64,000 bases of DNA from contig CM048591.1 of the NCBI GenBank assembly GCA_026413225.1, positions 70,830,052 to 70,894,051 on the forward strand, given 5' to 3'. The position numbers and the translations under genes are program-made. Source of the DNA: Otis tarda. Taxonomy: Eukaryota > Chordata > Aves > Otidiformes > Otididae. The stretch's first letter is position 1. Every line of letters begins with the position of its first letter. Positions 1 to 55,060 of this stretch are shown in pieces. Under the pieces are notes generated by a model. The model worked only from the letters and a program-made list of their open reading frames with translations, had not been told where the DNA came from and did no database searches.

Positions 1-2700
1 CACTGTTTAGCAGCAGTGCTTTTAGTGTGGCAGACTTGCAAGGAACTGAGGGGGGTGAAGGAGATGAATACTGATGAAACTACATTAAAGGGTTAGTAGT
101 GTCTGCATGTGTCACTGAGTTGCATTTTCTCTGTGGTTATCTGTTTCATGTCCTTCAAGGTGAAAAGTGTACAGCTGCAATTCAGACCATATCAGTGATG
201 TTCCTGTATTTTTGCATTTCTTATGACTAGAGCATATCTTGAAGGAGGACTGAAATCTAGCTGCAGAGTAGCCTCAGTGACTACATAGTCCTTCAAACCA
301 TTTTCGTATCAGAAACTTGTAATTCTGACACTGCTGCAACTTCATACTCAGTAACCTGTGATGGTCCTTGGGGTCCACGCTGAGAAGTGCAACTTAATTG
401 CAGGTTTCCTCAGACCTATTTGGTTTTGGGGGGCAGAACCACCAAACATCTTAAATACAGGAATACTTGGCTTTCAAGCCCTCTATAGTCCTTGGAATGA
501 GTTAAGCGCCTAGAGCGTGTAGGTGGTGGAGACTTAGGGACCCAGGAATGACATTCTTGGAAGTCAGCAGATCCAGTGGGCCATTAAATTTAATATGCTA
601 GTAAGGAAAAAATCCATTCCCCAAAACAACTCTCCCCTTCCCTGCTCTTCCACTAACTTCCCAAATCCCTCACATCAGGCTGAAGGCTGGCACGTACTTC
701 TGTTTGGAGTTCTCAGCTGTGAGCCTCTTCTGTGTCTCTGAGCAAGATCAATGTCTCTCCCTCATTTAACAAAAACGGTTATTTCTGCCAAATTTCACAG
801 GAGGTTTTGTACCAGAGCGTCAAAACATCTTTGCACATGCAGTATCTGTACCTAAAAAGGAGGGAGGTATGTCTGTCACCTGCAGAGAAAAACAACTGAT
901 CTAGCTTTGACATGCAAACGTTGGGTGATTATAAAAAACTGGATGGATGCAAGCCCAAATATCTTCTGTGTGGTGTTTTGTCAGCTGTACAGTATCTGCA
1001 AGGTACTCTCAAGTCAGCTAGGCAGGAAAAGTCCCAAGTGGAAAACTGAAAGATGAAATGAGGTGTTATGGTCATGTTGGTACTGGGGATGTTCTCCTGC
1101 ATGGGACTGTTTTGCTACTGCAGACTGCTAGGTTTGTTAGGGGAAGAGATGCCTGAGTGGTTAAATTGGGCATCTCGAGAAGATGGAAATACTGTGATCT
1201 GCCATTTAAAGTGGTCCTTAGGTGCCTAATATGCTTTGAACTCCAAGTCCTTTAAATCAATGTCTAAACTGTAAAAAATGTAGGACTGTACAAAGGCCCT
1301 GATCACCTTGAAGGCGCCTTTCTTTAGCCTCATTCCTAATTAACTGCTGTGATGCTTCAGATGAGGAAATCTGATGACTCTGTACTGCTCAATATTTGGC
1401 AGTAGCAGGTTTTCAAACAACATGTTTTTATTATTTGGAGGACAGACATCACTGAGCAGAACAGATTTAGTTGCAGTAACCTTTTCTAAAACTACCCTGC
1501 TAGTAAATTAGTATTTCAGCAGAATTGTACCAGAGCGACGTGCAATCCCATGCTGTGTTGTCTTCTGTTTCAACACATACTGTTAAATTCAGGGGATAAG
1601 CTTTGGATTTACATCTCTCCCACTCATTGTTATTGGGAGATGGTGGGGAAAACTACCTCAAAGAATTTATAACAGGGAACAATAGCGTTCCATTAAAGAA
1701 AAGACCCCAAAACATATGTACCTCAGTCACTCTTATGAACCAGTGTAATGAATTTGCTTCTTTGCTAAGTCCTTCTTCAGTCAGGCACCAAGTCTTGCAA
1801 ATGGCGGTGCTGCGCCAGCACGCAGTGTGCTTAATAACACTGTGTAAGGGGGCAGGTACACAAAAACCTGTCTTTCTACCTGTTGCTGGGTGTTTAAACA
1901 ACACGCATCTGTAGGGAGCACAAGGCAGTGGAAGAAGTTCTCTCAATGAGGCACTCTTACTTCGCACTAGCCACAAGATCTCGTAAGATTTGTTTAAAAT
2001 TTTTTAAGACATAATAATCCTGCTTTTTTACCTCAGTCATAATTTTGGTATCAGAGTCTTTATATTAAGAAGGGATTATGGAAATCACAGAAATTGCATC
2101 AAAGTGTGGTGAAAATGGCAATTATTACAGAGACTGGTTTCATTCAAAGTGAAGGATAAAGTAGTTTTAAATAATCTGCCTTAAATTGCAACTTGTACTT
2201 GGAATGTGAGGAATATGATTATTTTTAATAGAAAGGGAACAGAGCATTAGGTCATGTAAAAGAAACATAAAGCTTGGAGATGCCTTTAGATTGCTGCATT
2301 GCTCTTGACTGGAAACGCTTGTAGATTTTGCTTTGCTGTTGGGGTGCAGAACTGGGGTGCAATATGTTTGCTTTTCACTACCTAGCCTCTTGACACAATC
2401 CCGGCTTGAAGAGAAACATGTGGTGTAACATCCTCAGAACTGCAGAGTGCCAGCTCCGAGGCTCTCAGCGCGTTTCAAAATGCCCTTTCCCTTCTGCCCA
2501 CTAGGTTACTCCTTCTTTCAATACCTTCTCATAAGCACAAGGAAACCAAAGCGACAGAAAGATTGTGATGAGGATCACACAGATAGATAGTAACTCCAGA
2601 AATTGCAAAAAAAATGTATTTTTTTCTTCATGAAATAGAGCATTTTGAACTACAGCTATTCCCATGATGCAAGTGAATAAGCACAACCTGTAAATACCAA
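1..2700. other. Left flank, no recognisable gene
   Basis: No coding exon, RNA gene or known repeat was recognised on either strand. The stretch looks somewhat less AT-rich than what follows. The longest open frames (about 100 codons near 1603-1976) overlap on opposite strands and carry no family motif, so they are probably chance. By synteny with mammals, where FER and PJA2 converge, this could be the spacer or the far 3' UTR of a convergent gene, but no PJA2 RING-finger coding sequence is visible. Confidence 0.5.
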
Positions 2701-2734
2701 ATAAAATGAGACAGCCTGATACAAATATTTTACA

Positions 2735-2740
2735 TTTATT
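2735..2740 (-). terminator. Candidate distal polyadenylation signal of FER
   Basis: The minus strand reads AATAAA here. About 20-40 nt downstream in the minus direction there is T- and GT-rich sequence (around 2670-2700), as expected for a downstream processing element. The stretch from here to the FER stop codon contains only one small CR1 fragment, which would fit a long 3' UTR. No transcript evidence is available, and AATAAA is common by chance in AT-rich DNA. Confidence 0.3.
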
Positions 2741-5700
2741 AGAAGAGTACAGTAAAAAGGGGACTGCAGACTCATTAGTGGTAACTGGTCCATAGGAAAA
2801 GACAAAGGACTATTAAAAAATGGTCTGCAGTTTACAAGAATACTGAAATTCTGTTCTGTAACAGCCTAGGAAAATAAAAAGTTAGCTTGAGTTTAAAAGT
2901 GTAACTTTAAAGTACATAAAAAATTGGCAAATAAATAAAGTTAAAATGCAGATCTATTTAAAATTATAAAGGACAGACAACTGGCAGTTGTATTACATAG
3001 TTATCTTTTTCAGACTTGCTTAAAAGCCAGATAAATTCACTAATGTTGTTTACTTTTTTTTTTTTACATGTGTACTTTTGGGAAGAAGCACCCATTTCCA
3101 GTGTTATGTCTTATCGATCTGTTTCACAAATATATTATTTTTAAACAACAAAGAGTATAAAAGGTGCTTTACCTGATACTAAATTTGCTGGTGCATAATT
3201 TGGCACAAAATTGAATAGAAATCTAAACACGTTTGCAAATTGTATCTGTGCCCCACTCCAGGCTACTGGTGTAAAAAGTCCGCATGTGCTAGCAGGTCAG
3301 GGAACCAACCTTCCCTCCTTCCCCAACACCCCTCGTCCGTCTGCAGGTGCCTACAATTATACAAAGGAAAAGTAACACATGCAACCAAAAAAACAGCAGT
3401 CCTACCAATCTTAGACCAGGTTTCACCTCTGGAAGTTATCTGAGCATGCATATAACTACACACTCCTTTAACAGAAGGGACAAGTCAGGTGTTTATTGTT
3501 GACTTTCAGTCCTCAAAATTTCTTTGTAGGAGTCTGCCTGCCTTTTGTGTCCTGTGTGACAAACCTGTACCATGAGTTGTTTCCTATTACATGCTTTTAG
3601 CATTTTAGTGAAAATTAGGTGGGAAGCTTGGTGGAAAAAACAAGTTGTCAGTTATAGGTAGTGATACAATTAACAGTGGAAACGGATACATTTATTCCAG
3701 TTGTTCCATCTATTGAAGACTTTGAATCTGTGACATGACCAAGCAGGAGGTGGAAGGAAGGAAAATAATGCAGAGATTCCACATTGTATATGGCATTTCT
3801 GCATTTCATGACAAAGAAAAAAAGCCACTATTTCTCCTTAAGCTCTACAACTAAGGAATTAGCCACACTCAGAGATATAGCAAACTTCCAGTCTCTGGTG
3901 GATTTATTAGTGACTCTCAGTAAGCCTAAGTGTTTTATAAAGAGAGGCCGTGCATCCACGCTACGTATTACAATTGCTGACAGCACCTGAAGTGGCTCCT
4001 TGAGCTCAGCAGCTCCCTTCCCTGATAGGCTGGAGTGGAAGGAAGGTACGGTTCTATCTTCCCGTTGAGTTCATGTCAAATACAAATGTTACTATTGCAG
4101 AGACATTGTAAGGAAGGGATACCGCTGTTCAAACTGTATAACAGATTTTAATTGAAACAATTACTTCAGCAATATTTAAAATGCATTACGCTGTATCAAC
4201 TCAGACATCTGGTGAAAGATCAGTTCCCTGCAGACTTTTACTGACGTAGCAATGCTTATCTTCTGAGGTTGCAAGTCTCAGCACTTCATGGTGGTGGTGG
4301 GGGGTGTAATCACCAGTATACGCAAAAGCTATATGATGTACAGAAATCAAATTTCTAAAAGCAAAATGGATGACAATAATGAAAACTAACCATATTTGTA
4401 AAGGTCTGTAAAGAAGAAGGAAGTTTACAATGAGGCTTAGTTGGAGTTAAGTTGCTGCTGCTAATTTTAAAGGTACTGTTTGGATCTGGTCTGACAGCAA
4501 AATAATTCATATTTCAAGGAGCATATCTAGCTTTATATTGTTTCCTAGTAGGAGCATGATGCTCTGTATTGTAAGCTAGGCAATCAGGAATGTTGTTTTT
4601 CTCATGTTTTTAGCAATGTGCACAAGTAATGATATATTCAGGGTTTCTAACTTGATTAAAAACGTGATTTGAATAATGTGCTTCACCTTGATTCATAATT
4701 ACTTATATTTTCATACAAATACATTGCCACAGGTATCAAGGTATAATATCATTACAACATTTTGTCAAACAAAAGTAGGGAATTTTTCTGTCCCAAGAGT
4801 AAATTTTGAAGTTGATGAAAGGGCACCACCTGTGGTACATGAAGCCATCAGAATTATGAAATGTTTGGGAGATGCAGTAAGCCAGATGATTACAGCAGAG
4901 CTCAGCTAGAGCTGTAAGCTTACTGCAGCCATTTTTAAAGAGCTGAAAGATTATTTAATAATTGAAGGAAAAGATCAGAGTGAAGTAGGTTTACATATCA
5001 GTAAACCAGGGATTTTGTATTACTACTGTGTTTAACAATTACGGAATTCTTTATATGTTGAGAAAGACTGAGCTGATTGTATATAAAGACAGTAGTGTAG
5101 ATCTTTCTTCTTTTTCAGTGGTGGAAACTGTTGTCTCGTACTTTGAACACGTGCAATATAGAAAGAATGGCTGATCAATCTGATTTTTCTTTTAAAAAAC
5201 ATAATTGCCTTAAATTGATGAAGGGTTTCACTGGAGAAGCATGCACTGTCTCTCTTACCATACTCACAAAACTTAAGTTAGGTACTTATCCATAAACATT
5301 TGTAGTTCTAAAACTAGGTGACAGTTACAAATAGTAGCAATTTACGAACACTTTTTTCCAAGCCCTCTTTGCTAGTTGCAATGTGAGTCCTAGGTTATCA
5401 TACTGGTTCACAGGTCGTATTTATCTATAAACACAAAGCCAGTTATTGCAAGTTTTATCTACAAAGCAATCAATTCTGGGAGGATAGAGGAAGAAAGAAT
5501 GTAGTTCATGGCTTTTCTACGTTTCCACTTTATGAGCTCAGTCAACTATATTTGAGGGCTTTACTTATCCTTTTTTACAGTATGGCTAACAGTTTTTCAT
5601 TTAGAGAAGGCATACATAATCTGAGATCTATAAATGAACTACTCTCTCATAGCTATAATCTGAAACAGCTGCAAAATAACAATGCATGTAGCTAGCAATC

Positions 5701-6510
5701 TAATTAGTCCTTCATCTCACAAAAAACCCCTCCAACCATCTGAAAATTCTAATTTTAGTCCTGCCTAGATGGTGTCTGAGAAAATGGTGTTCTAAAACAG
5801 CCAGTAATATACAACTCCTTGAAAATGAAACAACTCAGAGTTAACACCGAAGTTCTACAACTGGACATATATTACAGTTAGGTTTTTATGTCAAAAAGAC
5901 AGAAGGACACAACAGGGACGTAAGGGTAACTTAATAGTTATTGGTGGAGGTAACATTCCCTTGGAGAGAGCAGTAAATATATCTCTGAACCCTTCTGTTT
6001 TATAGATTAGTAATAAGGCTGAAATACAGAAAATGCTTCTGCTTATTTGACAGAGAACCACAACCAAGTTGGCTTCTAGAGTCAAAGGTGTGAAATTTTG
6101 GGGAACGAGGTGCTGATTTAAAGACAATGTCTACCTCCAGCTCTTGTTCTATGTGATGCAAATTATAATAAACACAATGACTCTGATAAATAGTCTCAAT
6201 GAGAGAGTCTTCCCTTACTTGATCTGAAAGTAGCTGAGTGTTAAGAATGCACTAATATGCAATGCTGAAAAGTATGTAAAAGTGCTGAAAATCAAAGGTG
6301 TGTTATCAGTTTCAGGAAAGAAACTGTGGCAATACTTGAAAGACTGTTCAGAATGTGACAAGTGACCAGATCTGTTTCAAGTTGAATCTTTCAACTTTTT
6401 CAGCTTTTTTATTCTTTTTTTTTTTTTCAGTTTTTTAGAAAAGAAAGCTATCCTGGGGGAATCCTAGTACAAGATTACAAACAATACTCTTTGCTAAAGT
6501 TACTCTTAAA

Positions 6511-6590
6511 GAAGCTTGATAGGAAGCTTGATAGGCATTTGTCCTGCAAATTGTTACTGATCATTGTTCAAGGACTCCTTAAGGACTCCT
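6511..6590. repeat. Two short tandem duplications close together
   Basis: A 12-bp unit GAAGCTTGATAG is present twice in a row at 6511-6534. Fifty bases later an 11-bp unit, AAGGACTCCTT, is repeated at 6570-6590 with the second copy one base short. Both look like small replication-slippage duplications. No function is implied. Confidence 0.75.
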
Positions 6591-8642
6591 ATAAATCTCA
6601 GAAGGAACCTAGAAGAAAGCATTTTTAACAGATCCGATGTTCCAAATTTACCAGATCACTCTTAAAAACTCATGGTTGTTTGAAACGTCAGGAATACTGG
6701 ACTTGCCCCGTACTTTCTAATTACTAATTGAAGTACTGTATTCCTGAAGGACTGCATGAATATGATTCTAAGAAAAAAATATGTACCTTGGTTGGTAGTA
6801 GGTGTATTCTTCCCTCCGTATATCCTGACTTGCCTAGCAAGAATGCTTACAACAATATCACACGTCCTTTTGCGCTTGAGGAAAAAAAAAAATTAATTTA
6901 ACTCTTCTTTTAATAGCAAACTATTTTATGCTTAGTCAAAAAAATGTTGCAAATCAAAGTGCACTGGCATAACAAACATTTCTATTACCTACAAACAGGA
7001 CAGCTGTTATATAAAGTGGATTATCTCAATTAGCCTCTTTCTTTTTATTCAGTCTTTATAATGAGTTATCATTACTTGTGACAACCAGCCATTTTCAGAA
7101 CTACTGCTCTTGAATATCATGTTTGATGACACTATTTACACACTAAATAATCTCTCTTCAAATATTTCACTGTTTCAAGTGCATCACTGGTACTGCCAGT
7201 TAGTGACAGCAAGAATATTGGAAACATGGCTAGTAGTTAATCATTATTGTTAACATCCTTGCAGCAGCGCGTCTGGGGAAATTTGGGGAGTGGGGAAACA
7301 TTATTAAATGCTTCTGGGAGCTGGTTACTCTGTAACCTCAGGAAAGTGGGGTTTTTTCAGTATCTTCACAATGGGTGCAAAAGGGATAACAAAATAGTTA
7401 CAAGAAATGGGTAACTCCATAGTCAGTTTTAGTGATGTGCTTGTACGATTTGAGTAAGCATAACAGGTGGTCAAAGTTATGGATGAAAAAACACTTAAGA
7501 TGAATAACCTACTATTTCCTTAACCAGTTTTCTCTTTCCTATCAATAAGATCAGGCTTACTTTACAAACTGCAGTTCTTACTGATAGCCTTCTGGTGATG
7601 CATGTTCCAATGACAACTTCCAACAAACATATTAGGCAACTCTGCAAAAAGGCAGACTTCTGCTAAGAAGGAATGCAGTATAACTGTAGTTGCTAAATGA
7701 AAACCTAGTTCATTGGTTTCATTAGAAACCTATGAGAATGTGCATTTTAAAGATAATGTCTTTGTGGCATGCTGACTGTACAAGATCACCATTTGCTGAA
7801 GCAAGATTTGTTTTCAGACAAGACACTTTTCACTATTTTACTTTCCATAAAATTGAAATGATTAAAAATCCCCATGATTCCACTCGTGACTAAACTCTGA
7901 AGCTTAACATGTGTGCTTAATTTCTACTAAAAACACACTAAGGATACATTTTTTTGCCCTCAAAACAATTGTTCTTAAAATGATTAATGCAATTCATTGG
8001 CAAAACATGAAAATAATAGATAAGCTGTTGAATTCCATCTCACATACAGGCTGAGGTATTTCTACCTGACCCCAGGTATTCAGAGTTTCTCCCATTTAAC
8101 AGCGTAAAAAATTCAGGATTCTCTCAGGCTCCACTTAAGTTGGGACAGTGCTTGGTGTAAGAACCTACCTGAAACAGTACACTTGCAAAAGAGACTGAGT
8201 CTTAACTTATTTGTAAGTTATCTAAGATAAACACAGTACACAAGCCAGATGACCAGTATCCGGCTAACCTATGAATAATGCAAGACTAAGTCATCAAAAG
8301 TCCACAGAAAGCAGCTATGGCGGCTTTGGTTCTTGAATAGCATTACTTTCTTTTAAATTTCATTGTATGGCAGTTTCGTTTGTGAACTACCCTGTGAGAA
8401 GTTTACAAAAACTTAAAACCATTATCTATAGGTGTGGATTCCACATGCTAAATTGTGCAATTGCAATAATTACAAGTGAGACACAATGAACAAGTTCTGC
8501 CACAAACTGCCAAACTAATGATAAGAGAACAGTTTAAATAATTGAAGAGACATGTACTTGTGTTTAAATATATTTTATATCTATAAATTCATTCTAGTAT
8601 TCTCCCAAAGAGTTAGTATTTTTGAACTGAACTGATGCCTAC

Positions 8643-8736
8643 ATAGAATCATAGAACAGTTTGGGTTGGAAAGGACCTTTAAAGGTCATCTAGTCCAACC
8701 GGCCTGCAAGGAGCAGGGACAAGTCCAGCTGGAGCA
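8643..8736 (-). mobile_element. CR1 LINE, 3' tail only
   Basis: The plus strand begins with ATAGAATCATAGAA and continues into the reverse complement of the conserved CR1 3' end (GGTTGGAAAGGACC, then the CATCTAGTCCAACC core). This is a severely 5'-truncated minus-oriented CR1. It is the only interspersed repeat recognised in the 8.5 kb downstream of FER. The upstream limit is approximate. Confidence 0.9.
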
Positions 8737-10145
8737 GGTTACTTCAGGAATAATAATAAATTTTCTTTCTGCTGTAGAAATCCCTTGTTTTAAAGAGTCT
8801 TTAAATTTAAACAGAAGTGTGATATGAATTACAAATGTTAACTACTTCGGAATAAAATATAAGTACTATTTTTATCTTTATGTGAGAGTTCAGATGGTGA
8901 CCAGTTAATTTTAGACAAATAAACCAGTATTTTATTTTAAGAAAATAAAACAGTATTTCTTTGCTGTCAAGAGGGCATATAGCAAAGAAACAGTTCATCT
9001 CTTTCACAGAAGAAGAAGATCAAGTCTCCAGAGAAGCTATGAATGCTGACAGAGCAGACACGGTTATCCTTACTGGCAGATTTTAGTGATGCATATGTAA
9101 GGACCTGCTATTGGATGAATCTTGGATTTTTCCAAATGATTGTGGAACATTCCTTAAATCTTAGTACACTTGTATTTGCATTAGCATACTAGCAAATTAA
9201 GGCACAAACTTTGTGTACTGCTTAAAAGCATATAAACTAACGTTTCCCACTGCTCTCGAAAAATATCTTTGGGCTACTTGGAAATACAGAACTAAGTAAA
9301 TATATCCAATATGCTTATAAGGAAATTTAAATTAATGCCATCAAGTTTTCCAAACACTATACCTTCATAGCTATGTACATGCATCCTTAGCTCCACGAAA
9401 AAAAATCACTTAAGAAATGCAAGAAGCACTCACCATTCCTTATACTTGGATGCTGTCAGTTCCACCTCAAACGCAGGTCATGTGCTCCAGCATGATCATT
9501 CATTGTTTCATTTGGACACTAACTCCAATGTAACAGACACACTCTTCTATACTACATATATTTTGGTCACACACAAACCTTAAACATTACCACTTAGTAC
9601 TACTATAAATACACTTTAGAGAGCAAAAATGTTGTAGACAATAGAAAAGTCACCTGAACAGAAATAAAAATATGATGTAGCCACTAACTTCACTACATCT
9701 CGATCCCCATGCAACAACATTCCAGATGCTGCGTTACTTACAGTCCCTGTTTTCTACTTGCATTAACAGCAATTGACATCCCTTGATCTGAAAAAAAAAT
9801 TAATTAATTCTTAGAAAAAATTTAAGCACTTTAACCCTGGAACTTAGACTAGGATACTGTAACTTGTTCCTATTTCTATGCAGGGTCCTAGAAAATAATT
9901 CTAACTGGAAAGAGGACCCAGAGCCAGAGTAACAAACTGTGCCTTTCCTCCCTCCCCTATCTAGTAAGTTTTTACTCTTTCTGGCATTTTTTTTTTTCAT
10001 ATATACAAGGCTTTTATTCCTGGTGGCATTTAAAACTTGCCTATCCCAAGTACCTTGAAATCTGACTGCAATGATTTTTAAAAATTAGAGGGTTAATATT
10101 TTTACTCTGCATTGCTCAGCCCATCAGAGGCTTTAAACATACTTC

Positions 10146-10151
10146 TTTATT
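10146..10151 (-). terminator. Candidate proximal polyadenylation signal of FER
   Basis: This is the first AATAAA met on the minus strand after the FER stop codon at 11203-11205, about 1.05 kb downstream. A second, at 10013-10018, follows within 140 bp. Their position suits a short-3'-UTR FER isoform. The assignment rests on the hexamer alone. Confidence 0.3.
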
Positions 10152-11202
10152 TTGGTTTCTTGAACAAATTCCTTATGCCATACAGAAATAATATTTTCCT
10201 TTGGACACTATGTATGGAATGTAGCTTTGCTTAGCATAAACTTCTGTAGGCTCCAGCTACCTACTGAGAATTATTACCAATTTAAGAAAAAAGTCAAGAT
10301 CAAAAGCAAATCTAGCGATTTACATTCTTTCACTCCTCTAAGATCAATTATATTAATTATCTGCTCTACCATTAGTAAATGTCTTTCTGTTGGCCTACTG
10401 CTTTCACGTATTCTTTGGAAGGCAGATGATGTGCAGTATTTCTTAACAGATGTAGACAAGACTTGATATTGGGCTTTTTGTTTCTTAAATAAACATTGTA
10501 AAGGAGATATACTACTGAATTCTGATGGCTTTGTAGGATGAAAAGGCGTGGCTTAATAAATCACATCAAAAGTCAGAATTATTTACTACAGTATGGTAAG
10601 AAATACAAAAGTAACTAAATTTTCTATGAAAGTAAATTCTGGATTTCACTGTTTAGTAAGCACATTTACATCCAGAATTTAACTGACCTTCATCCTTAAA
10701 ACAAAATATCAGCTAAAAATATCAGTTGCAGTAAGAATTTTAGAAATATAAAAGTTTCTGATTGAAATACTTGTCAAAGCTGTCTTCAGTTTTAAGGCCA
10801 ACACATATGACATTAAGAGCACTGCTGGTATTGACATACAGGACAGAGATAGCAGAGTGAGAACACAGCTTAAAGTAGAAAACCTCTGAAAAATGTCACT
10901 AGCAGTTACTTGCTGTAAAACAGATAGAAGCCATGGTCCCCTAAATCTATAGTATGTGCTTTTTCAATTTACATGTAACCTAAATGACAGTATTACTGTG
11001 ACTGGATATATAGTATTTTGCAGTATATGCAGGTGTAGACATCATTCAGGATGGCACACATGAATATAAAAACAGTTAATTTCAAAGTAATCCTAGAAGA
11101 ATATTGCAAATAAAGTTGTATAAACGCATAGTGTTTCAGGGGAAAAAAATTACTTCACTGGAAAACAAAGTCCCACACATTGAGTTTGGCACTTGTTTGT
11201 CA

Positions 11203-52843
<41,641 letters not shown>

Positions 52844-54189
52844 CTAGAAAAACAGACAGGTGGACAGTGAGACATGACAGAGAGGACACTCACATTTATC
52901 TCTGATTTGAGGTGGAAGAACAAACAAAACGCAGCTATTAGCTGTTCTCCTCAACCCATCAGTTTGAAGTTAGCCTAAGAAAAACGAACAAACTCGCCTT
53001 TCAAAATGCAGTTTCCCTGATTTCCCTTAACTATTAGGTCCTTAAAAGTGAAAACTACACAGCATGTTTTTGATATACCCAAAATCATCACCATCATTCA
53101 TTAAATACAGACTTATATGAAAACTGTTGACAAAAATAATTGATAATATGTGATAAATATACTTATCTAAACAGAATGGTTGCTGTAGGGGTTTATAAAA
53201 GTTGTGAATAAAGAGTTTGAGTTCTATTAGTTACATGAGAGTAATTGATTTTTAACTGATCATTTGCAGTGGTGTTTCTCAAATTCTACACTGATGGGTT
53301 TGGAGGGGTAAGAAAGTGGGCAATGTTAACTACATATTTGACACTGTCCATCGCAGGTAAACAACTATTACTGTGACTTCACAGTCTTCTGGAGTTCGTT
53401 CTTGGAAGAATAAAATTGCTGTCCTCTTGTCTGAGAAGGGGAAGGGGTCAGCATGGAGGATTTCCAAAAGGGAATTTGTGTTTGCAAAAGAAGTTTCTGA
53501 AAAACTGATTGAGGACAAACATAGGCAGCAAAGACATTATACAAACACTGCAATGTCATGTTCTGACTGATATAACCATATTAAATTTCTTTTCTAAAGT
53601 ATATTTTATTATTTGAGGCAAAGACAAAAAATCATAGAGGAACTTCCCACATCACACTATTAATTTGTTAGTGTGTACGCAGCCACTGTTCTAGCCTTTG
53701 TTTCTTTTCACTTTGAACTGAGTTGACTACAGAGATTCTCTATTGCAAATAATGCAGTTACACAATTTTATACACTGCCTTTCTTAGCAACGTGAAAAGA
53801 CACAATAGATTAAATGTTTCATAGGAGGTTATTTCTATTTATATATTTATATTTCATACTATAAGAAACAAAATAAGAGAATATTAAAGAAAAAGGTCCA
53901 CTGTTGTAAATTGTAACTGTAATGTCCTTCAAATATTAAATTGGAGTAATTGTAAAATGGAGTAGCATCTCAGCTGCCAACTGCTTTGTTTTTTCATTTC
54001 ACCTGGGATCAAGTTTCTTTTAGTACAAATGACTTGGATATGATGGCTTAATAGCCTGTTCCTTAGTGAAAACTCCCCGAAAATAAACATCTGATAAACT
54101 ATAGATAAAAAACACTGTTACCATTTTGCTTAACCCTTTTTTGGTAAACACAGTAGTACTACAGGAAAGCCAGAAAACACTCTGTTTTC

Positions 54190-55060
54190 ATAGAATCATG
54201 TAATAGTTGAGGTTGGCATGGAGGTCACCTGACCTAACTCCCTCAAGCAGGGCCATCTAGAGTTGGTTGCCCAGGACCATGTCCAGACGGCTTTTGCATA
54301 TCTCCAAGGATAGTCCATCACCTCCCGTGTCAACCAACGCCAGTGCTTGGTCATCCTCACAGTGAAAAAGTGTTTCCTGGGGTTCAGGAGGAACCTCCTG
54401 CCTCTGGTCCTGTCACTGGGCACCACTGAAAAGAGCCATGCTGAACAGTCCCAGGTCCCTGAGCCTTTCCTCCTAGGAAAGCTGCTCCAGTTCCTTCATC
54501 ATCTTGGTGGCCCTTTGTGGGACTCTCTCCAGTATCTTCATGTCTCTGTTGTACTGGGGAGCCCAGCAATGCACACAGTACTCCACGTGTGGCCTCACCA
54601 GTGCTGAGGAGACAGAAGGGATCACCTCCCTTGATCTGCTGGCAGTACTTTGTTTAATGCAGCCCAGGAATCTGCCTTCTTTGCTGCAAGGACATGTTGC
54701 TGGTGCACGTTCAACGCTTGGTGTCCACCAGGACCCCCAGGTCCTTTTCTGCCAAGCTGTTTTCCAGCTGGGCAGCCCCCACTAGGTACTGGTGCCTGGG
54801 GTTGTTCCTGCCCAGTTGCGGGACTTTGCACTTCCCCTTGCTGAACTGCATGAGGTTCCTGTCAACCCATTTCTCCAGCCTGTCCAGGTCCTTCTGGATG
54901 GCAGCACGACCCTGTGCTCTATCGGCCCCTGCTCCCAGTTTGGTGTCATCACCAAACTTGCTGAGGGTGCACTCTGCCCCATCATCCAGATAATTAATGA
55001 AGACATGAAACAGGATTGGACCCAGTACTGACCTCTGGGGTACATCGCTTGTTAGTGATG
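54190..55060 (-). mobile_element. CR1 LINE 3' fragment, minus orientation
   Basis: The plus strand opens CATAGAATCATG and reads as the reverse complement of the CR1 3' end and ORF2 C-terminal half, up to the reverse complement of the FADDTKLG / GSVLGPILF region near 54940-55045 (GGTGTCATCACCAAACTTG). The minus strand also encodes GPIEHRVVLPSRRTWTGWRN, a shifted piece of the post-FADD segment. Multiple shifts mark an old copy. Confidence 0.93.

Larger units (their letters stand above)
2716..11202 (-). other. FER 3' flank; possible long 3' UTR
   Basis: This lies directly downstream of the FER stop codon and has no recognisable coding sequence on either strand. Apart from one roughly 95-bp CR1 tail at 8643-8736, no interspersed repeat was recognised over 8.5 kb, whereas the introns on the other side carry several. 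The first AATAAA in the minus sense is about 1.05 kb past the stop (10146-10151); another is at 10013-10018, and a well-formed one is at 2735-2740. The real 3' end could be at any of these. The part beyond the true end would be intergenic. Confidence 0.35.

Noticed and set aside
1603-1976. Open frames of 103 and 107 codons overlapping on opposite strands
   Set aside because: No recognisable motif, no splice context and mutual overlap; likely chance.
1-2700. 3' part of PJA2, expected convergent neighbour of FER
   Set aside because: No RING-finger coding sequence was seen; synteny alone does not support a call.
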